DNA from: an uncultured Rhodobacter sp. | GTDB taxonomy: Bacteria > Pseudomonadota > Alphaproteobacteria > Rhodobacterales > Rhodobacteraceae | Reading direction: 5' to 3' | Assembly: GCA_937901435.1 (NCBI GenBank) | Contig: CALGTJ010000714.1 | Coordinates: forward strand, 1-64,000 | DNA: 64,000 nucleotides | Shown: positions 59,862 to 64,000 of the stretch, in pieces | Layout of the letters: each line of letters starts with the position of its first letter | How positions within the stretch are numbered: position 1 is the first letter of the stretch | The notes under the pieces: model-generated | What the model saw: only the letters and a program-made list of their open reading frames with translations | Database searches by the model: none | Told to the model about the DNA's origin: nothing | Position numbers and translations under genes: made by a program

Positions 59862-60958
59862 CACGCAGTCCTCTGTCTGGATCGCGCGAAAAGGCGTTCG
59901 ATGGGCATGCGGATCATGTTGTCCAAAGCTCCGGTAAAGAGGATCACAAGCGCTTGGATCACAAGGATCATCTCTCGGCTGACGGCAGGAATTTCGAACT
60001 CTAACTCGCCACCCCCCTGATAGAGCATCCCGAACAATATCCCGGCCAGAAGCACACCCAGCGGATGCGACCGCCCCATCAGAGCCACGGCAATACCCAC
60101 AAAACCAGCGCCTTGGACCGGGTCCAGCACTAGACGTTCTGCCTCTCCCATCACGGCATTGATGCCCATCATTCCGGCCAGACCGCCAGAGATCAGCATG
60201 GTGATCATTGTGATCTTGAAGGGGCTGATCCCGGCATAAAGCGCGGCGGGTTCCGATTGGCCAAAGGCGCGGATCTGATAGCCCAGCCGCGTGCGCCAGA
60301 TCAGGATATAGACCAGCAGGCAGCAGATCAGAGCGATGAAAAACGAGATGTTCAGTGGCGCAGAGCGCGAAAACGACAGGCCGACCCATCCGGCCATATC
60401 ATAGGCTGATGGCAAGAAGCTGCCTTCGGGAAAGCGCGCGGTTTCGGGCGACATGGATCCCTTTTTCTTCATCACATTGACCAGCAGATAGACCAGCAAG
60501 GTCGCGGCGATATAGTTGAACATGATCGTGGTGATGACGATGTGACTGCCGCGTCTGGCCTGCAAATAAGCCGGAATAGCCGCCCAAGCCGCGCCAAAGA
60601 CCGCTCCGCCGATGATCGCAAAGGGCAGCGCAATCAGCCAATGAGGCCAATCGATATAAAGGCAGACAACCGCCACGCCCAGCCCGCCAATCGCCGCCTG
60701 CCCCTCGCCCCCGATGTTAAACAGACGCGCCTGAAAGGCGACAGCGACGGCGAGCCCGGTAAAGATGAAATTGGTGGCGTAGTATAGCGTATACCCCCAG
60801 CCGTAGGTCGACCCCACAGCGCCGTTCACCATGATCTTGAGCGCTTCAATCGGGTTTTCCCCGATATACAGCACCACCAGACCAGAGACGAACAACGCCA
60901 GCATCAGGTTGATGATAGGGATCAGGGCGATGTCGACCCATTTGGGCATCTTGTCCAT
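59861..60958 (-). CDS. Nucleoside ABC transporter permease 1 (BMP type)
   Basis: This 365-residue permease has SGLVVLYIGENPIEALKIMV at the N-terminus, AFQARLFNIGGEGQAAIGGL, and GAGFVGIAVALMGRSHPLGV near the end, which are hallmarks of the larger BMP-system permease. The ATPase stop is directly adjacent upstream, and the stop overlaps permease 2. It probably carries purine nucleosides, given the phosphorylase in the operon. Confidence 0.91.
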   Translation of the reverse strand: MDKMPKWVDIALIPIINLMLALFVSGLVVLYIGENPIEALKIMVNGAVGSTYGWGYTLYYATNFIFTGLAVAVAFQARLFNIGGEGQAAIGGLGVAVVCLYIDWPHWLIALPFAIIGGAVFGAAWAAIPAYLQARRGSHIVITTIMFNYIAATLLVYLLVNVMKKKGSMSPETARFPEGSFLPSAYDMAGWVGLSFSRSAPLNISFFIALICCLLVYILIWRTRLGYQIRAFGQSEPAALYAGISPFKITMITMLISGGLAGMMGINAVMGEAERLVLDPVQGAGFVGIAVALMGRSHPLGVLLAGILFGMLYQGGGELEFEIPAVSREMILVIQALVILFTGALDNMIRMPIERLFARSRQRTA

Positions 60959-62491
60959 CTACGCGGCCTCGCCACTGACGCCGGCCATCAGCAGGCCAAG
61001 TTCGCGTTCGTTTGTCTCGCCGGGCAGGCGTTCGCCCATGATCTTGCCGTCAAACATCACCGCGATGCGGTCGGACAGGGCCATGATCTCGTCCAGTTCG
61101 ACCGAAACCAGCAGGATCGCCTTGCCCTGATCGCGCAGGGCGATGATCTGTTGGTGGATGAATTCGATCGCGCCGATATCCACGCCGCGCGTGGGCTGGC
61201 CGATCAGCAAAAGATCCGGGTTGCGGGTCATTTCGCGGGCCAGAACCACTTTTTGCTGGTTCCCGCCAGAGAAGCTTTTGGCCTGCAAACGCGGGTTCGG
61301 CGGGCGCACGTCGAATTCTGCCATCCGCTTTTCCGTCTCGGCGCGGATCGCGGCGTTGTCCATCATCACGCCGTTTTTCTGATACCGTGGATCGTTGTGA
61401 TAGCCGAAAATAGCGTTCTCCCACGCGAAAAAGTCCATGATCAGGCCAAGGTGTTGGCGGTCCTCGGGCACATGGGCAATGCCATGGGCACGGCGCGACT
61501 GGCCATCCGAATACTTGCCGGTCAGGTCGATTTCATTGCCATTCACGCGCACACTTCCGGTGCCCGTGGTGATGCCACCCAGTACCTCTAACAGTTCGGA
61601 CTGCCCGTTCCCGGCGACGCCCGCGATGCCAAGGATTTCCCCGGCGCGCACGTTTAACGATATGCCCCGCAGGCGTTCGACCTTATCCTCGTCCACAACA
61701 CGCAGGTTCTCGACTTCGAGAATGATCTGCTTTGGTTCTGCGGGCTTCTTATTCACGCGTAGCAAGACCTTACGTCCGACCATCAGCTCTGCCAGTTGCT
61801 CGGGAGAGGTCTCTGCTGTCGTCACCGTCGCCACCATCTCGCCGCGTCGCATGACACTGACCGTATCGGTGATTTCCATGATCTCGCGCAATTTATGAGT
61901 GATCAGGATGATCGTCTTGCCCTGTTCGCGCAGCCCTTCGAGGATGCGGAACAGGTGATCGGCCTCGGCGGGGGTCAACACGCCGGTGGGTTCGTCGAGG
62001 ATCAGGATATTGGCCTGACGATAGAGCGCCTTGAGGATCTCGACCCGCTGCTGCATGCCAACACCCAGATCTTCAATCAGCGCGTCAGGGTCGACGTTCA
62101 ACTCGTATTCTGACGCGAGCCGTTTGAGTTCCTTGCGGGCCTTGGCGAGCGAGGGTCGCAACAGCGCGCCATCCTCTGCGCCAAGGATGATATTTTCCAG
62201 AACGGTAAAGTTCTGCACGAGTTTGAAATGCTGGAACACCATCCCGATGCCTGCCGCAATCGCGGCCTGACTGTCGCGGATGGTGGTCTTGTTGCCGTTG
62301 ATAAAGATGTCGCCGGAATCTGCCTGATAAAACCCGTAGAGAATCGACATCAGGGTCGATTTGCCTGCGCCGTTCTCGCCGATGATGCCATGGATCGTGC
62401 CGGGCATGACCTTGATCGCAATGTCTTTATTGGCCTGCACTGGACCAAAGGCCTTGGAAATCCCCACCAGTTCAATTGCCGCAGCGCTCAT
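60959..62491 (-). CDS. Nucleoside ABC transporter ATP-binding protein (two ABC domains)
   Basis: This 510-residue double-domain ATPase energises nucleoside uptake. Domain 1 has Walker A GENGAGKST, signature LGVGMQQRVEILKAL and Walker B LILDEPTGVLTP. Domain 2 has the degenerate Walker A GVAGNGQSE and signature FSGGNQQKVVLAREM, as in sugar and nucleoside importers. It overlaps the NTF2-like gene by four bases and directly abuts permease 1. Confidence 0.93.
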   Translation of the reverse strand: MSAAAIELVGISKAFGPVQANKDIAIKVMPGTIHGIIGENGAGKSTLMSILYGFYQADSGDIFINGNKTTIRDSQAAIAAGIGMVFQHFKLVQNFTVLENIILGAEDGALLRPSLAKARKELKRLASEYELNVDPDALIEDLGVGMQQRVEILKALYRQANILILDEPTGVLTPAEADHLFRILEGLREQGKTIILITHKLREIMEITDTVSVMRRGEMVATVTTAETSPEQLAELMVGRKVLLRVNKKPAEPKQIILEVENLRVVDEDKVERLRGISLNVRAGEILGIAGVAGNGQSELLEVLGGITTGTGSVRVNGNEIDLTGKYSDGQSRRAHGIAHVPEDRQHLGLIMDFFAWENAIFGYHNDPRYQKNGVMMDNAAIRAETEKRMAEFDVRPPNPRLQAKSFSGGNQQKVVLAREMTRNPDLLLIGQPTRGVDIGAIEFIHQQIIALRDQGKAILLVSVELDEIMALSDRIAVMFDGKIMGERLPGETNERELGLLMAGVSGEAA

Positions 62492-62847
62492 TGGGCACCT
62501 TTGCCCGCGTATCCAACCATCCGCGCGATTTTCCCGTTTTCGTCAAGATCTGCGAAATACTGCCCGATCTGCTGCATCTCGGGACTCATGGCAAACACCA
62601 CAGTTGCGCGGACATGGCCTAGTTTCTCATCAATGGGATCCTTGACGAAGACGGACGCACCCGGAGGGCACATGCCTAGGAAATTCGCGGCATAAGCGTC
62701 CATGCCTGCAACATCGGTGATCGGACCGGAGGTCATCGGATCAACATAATAGAAGTCGCCAGAGACAGCCGAGGCGATCAGATCGCGCCGGCTGTCTGCA
62801 TCTTGTGTTGTCCAAGCCGTAAAGAAGTTGGTCAGAGATGTGCTCAT
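62488..62847 (-). CDS. NTF2/SnoaL-like small protein
   Basis: This 119-residue protein has the curved alpha+beta NTF2-like pattern: an N-terminal helix pair (LTNFFTAWTTQDADSRRDLI), then FYYVDPMTSGPITDVAGMDA with the DPMTSGP turn typical of SnoaL-like folds, and beta strands at the end (IGQYFADLDENGKIARMVG). It lies between the binding-protein and ATPase genes and overlaps the ATPase by four bases. Its role in nucleoside use is unknown; it may bind or modify a small imported compound. Confidence 0.78.
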   Translation of the reverse strand: MSTSLTNFFTAWTTQDADSRRDLIASAVSGDFYYVDPMTSGPITDVAGMDAYAANFLGMCPPGASVFVKDPIDEKLGHVRATVVFAMSPEMQQIGQYFADLDENGKIARMVGYAGKGAQ

Positions 62848-62877
62848 ACGAAGGTCCTTACGGCTTGGAGACGTGGT

Positions 62878-63870
62878 TTACATCACAGGGCAGCTGTCGT
62901 CGCTGGTATAGTCATGGACGGTGATTTCGCCCGCTATGATCTTGGCGCGTGCCTCGTCAACGGCCGCCTGCATCTCTTCGGTGATCAGGTCTGCGTTGTT
63001 CTCGTCGATGGAATACCCAACACCCTCAGAGGCCAGATCCATCACGTTGATGCCGGGCTCGAACCCGTCAACGCCGTCTTTGAACACATTGTAGGTGGCA
63101 TTGTCGACCCGCTTTAACATCGAGGTCAGAACCGAACCGGGGTGCATGTAGTTCTGGTTGCTGTCCACACCGATTGAAAAGATCCCGGCATCCGCAGCGG
63201 CCTGCAAAACACCGACACCGGTCCCGCCAGCGGCGGCAAACACCACGTCAGAGCCCTGATCGACCTGACCGCGTGTCAACTCGCCCCCCTTGACCGGATC
63301 GTTCCAGGCCGCAGGCGTGGTGCCCGTCATGTTCTGGATCATTTTGATCTCTGGATTGGCGGCTTTTGCGCCCTGCACATAGCCACAGGCAAACTTGCGG
63401 ATCAACGGGACATCCATACCACCGACAAAGCTGACAGTGCCGGTTTTTGACGCCATCGCGGCCAGCATACCGACGAGATAGCTGCCCTCATGTTCCGAAT
63501 AGACGATGGATTTCACGTTTGGCGCATCCACGACCATGTCGACGATGGCAAACTTGGTGTCCGGATAATCGGGCGCGACCTTTTCAAGAGTCGAGCCGTT
63601 CATGAAGCCAAGCACAACAACCGGGTTCGCGCCACGCTCTGCCATCTTGCGCATGTTCTGTTCGCGCTGTGCCTCGGACTGAAGCTCTGTCTCGGTATAG
63701 GTGCCGCCGGTCTCTTCGATCCAACGCATGGCACCGTTATAGGCCGCTTCGTTAAAGGATTTGTCGAACTTGCCACCAAGGTCGATGATCAGGCCGGGCT
63801 CTGCCAAAGCACCAGATGCCCCAAAGGCAAGGGCTGCGCCAGCACTTAGAAATTTCTGCATCAGGGTCAT
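62878..63870 (-). CDS. BMP-family nucleoside-binding ABC transporter protein
   Basis: This 330-residue periplasmic binding protein of the BMP/PnrA type has a signal peptide to ALAEP (about residue 23), then LIIDLGGKFDKSFNEAAYNG, ANPVVVLGFMNGSTLEKVAP, EHEGSYLVGMLAAMASKTGT and GVDSNQNYMHPGSVLTSMLK. It delivers purine nucleosides, or a compound of that type, to the two permeases. ATG 63870 has GGGAG about 8 bases upstream. It is the first gene of the nucleoside operon. Confidence 0.92.
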   Translation of the reverse strand: MTLMQKFLSAGAALAFGASGALAEPGLIIDLGGKFDKSFNEAAYNGAMRWIEETGGTYTETELQSEAQREQNMRKMAERGANPVVVLGFMNGSTLEKVAPDYPDTKFAIVDMVVDAPNVKSIVYSEHEGSYLVGMLAAMASKTGTVSFVGGMDVPLIRKFACGYVQGAKAANPEIKMIQNMTGTTPAAWNDPVKGGELTRGQVDQGSDVVFAAAGGTGVGVLQAAADAGIFSIGVDSNQNYMHPGSVLTSMLKRVDNATYNVFKDGVDGFEPGINVMDLASEGVGYSIDENNADLITEEMQAAVDEARAKIIAGEITVHDYTSDDSCPVM

Positions 63871-63951
63871 GAAGGGTCTCCCAGTTGGATAAGGGGGACC
63901 GGATGGTCCGGCGCCCCCGGAATTGCGAGCAGATCACTCGTTGATGGGGCG

Positions 63952-63981
63952 AATTAGGACCGGGTCACGCCAAAGGGTCAA
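63952..63981 (-). promoter_or_regulatory. Candidate promoter of the nucleoside operon
   Basis: On the minus strand TTGACC (63981-63976) and CTAATT (63957-63952) are separated by 18 bases, about 80 bases before the BMP start. The -10 is weak. Confidence 0.35.
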
Positions 63982-64000
63982 TAGCTATTTAACCATTCAA

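Noticed and set aside
1..64000. tRNA, rRNA, CRISPR arrays, riboswitches, insertion sequences or prophage
   Set aside because: The intergenic gaps are short and I found no cloverleaf, regular repeat-spacer pattern, transposase or integrase motif, or att-like repeats.

Overview
The window is high-GC DNA (roughly 60 %) from an alphaproteobacterium, most likely the Rhodobacterales/Roseobacter group. This is inferred from the abundance of TRAP transporters, a box-type aerobic benzoyl-CoA pathway with a BoxR regulator, TIGR02186 plus TauE/SafE gene pairs, and gene-dense operons with overlapping start and stop codons. No rRNA, tRNA, CRISPR array, insertion sequence or phage gene was seen, and no stretch longer than about 280 bases lacks a gene.

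Layout. 1-4657: the end of a TRAP operon (dctQM), then a flavin monooxygenase, an alpha/beta hydrolase and a PuuE-like polysaccharide-deacetylase-fold hydrolase, probably one catabolic operon. 4664-8706: a Tat-exported molybdenum hydroxylase pair and an AbrB-type membrane protein. 8795-21985: a block of mostly exported proteins containing two caspase-fold proteases (CHAT and C14), a TPR-like protein, a patatin lipoprotein, a two-component system and an HtrA-like protease. The patatin gene has a frameshifted 3' end. 22007-25956: L-idonate/gluconate genes, an HbpS/GlcG protein and an SMP-30 lactonase.

26203-40082: a benzoate island. It has a TRAP transporter, an SDR, benzoate-CoA ligase, alpha/beta hydrolase, DUF309, boxC, boxB, a 61-residue cysteine protein, boxA, a thioesterase, boxR and an unusual stand-alone 3HCDH C-terminal module. 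TGCA-N6-TGCA dyads precede the TRAP operon, boxC and boxR, so BoxR probably controls uptake as well as catabolism. No boxD aldehyde dehydrogenase is present.

40051-43357: glycerate 2-kinase, a PhyH-type dioxygenase and an FAD oxidoreductase. 43490-53791: an apparently undescribed cell-envelope locus. It has a protein with four 49-residue CxxC repeats, two SGNH hydrolases, an MBOAT acyltransferase, a small membrane protein, an L,D-transpeptidase, two CapA-like proteins and a beta-propeller protein. 53834-58020: VOC and DHDPS-family proteins, then TIGR02186 with two TauE/SafE paralogues. 58109-63870: a purine-nucleoside uptake and phosphorolysis operon (BMP-type ABC transporter plus purine nucleoside phosphorylase).

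The most original parts are the exported caspase/CHAT/HtrA/patatin locus, the MBOAT-SGNH-CapA-L,D-transpeptidase locus, and the BoxR regulon with its small accessory proteins. Functions come from reading motifs and family resemblance by eye. No database search was run.
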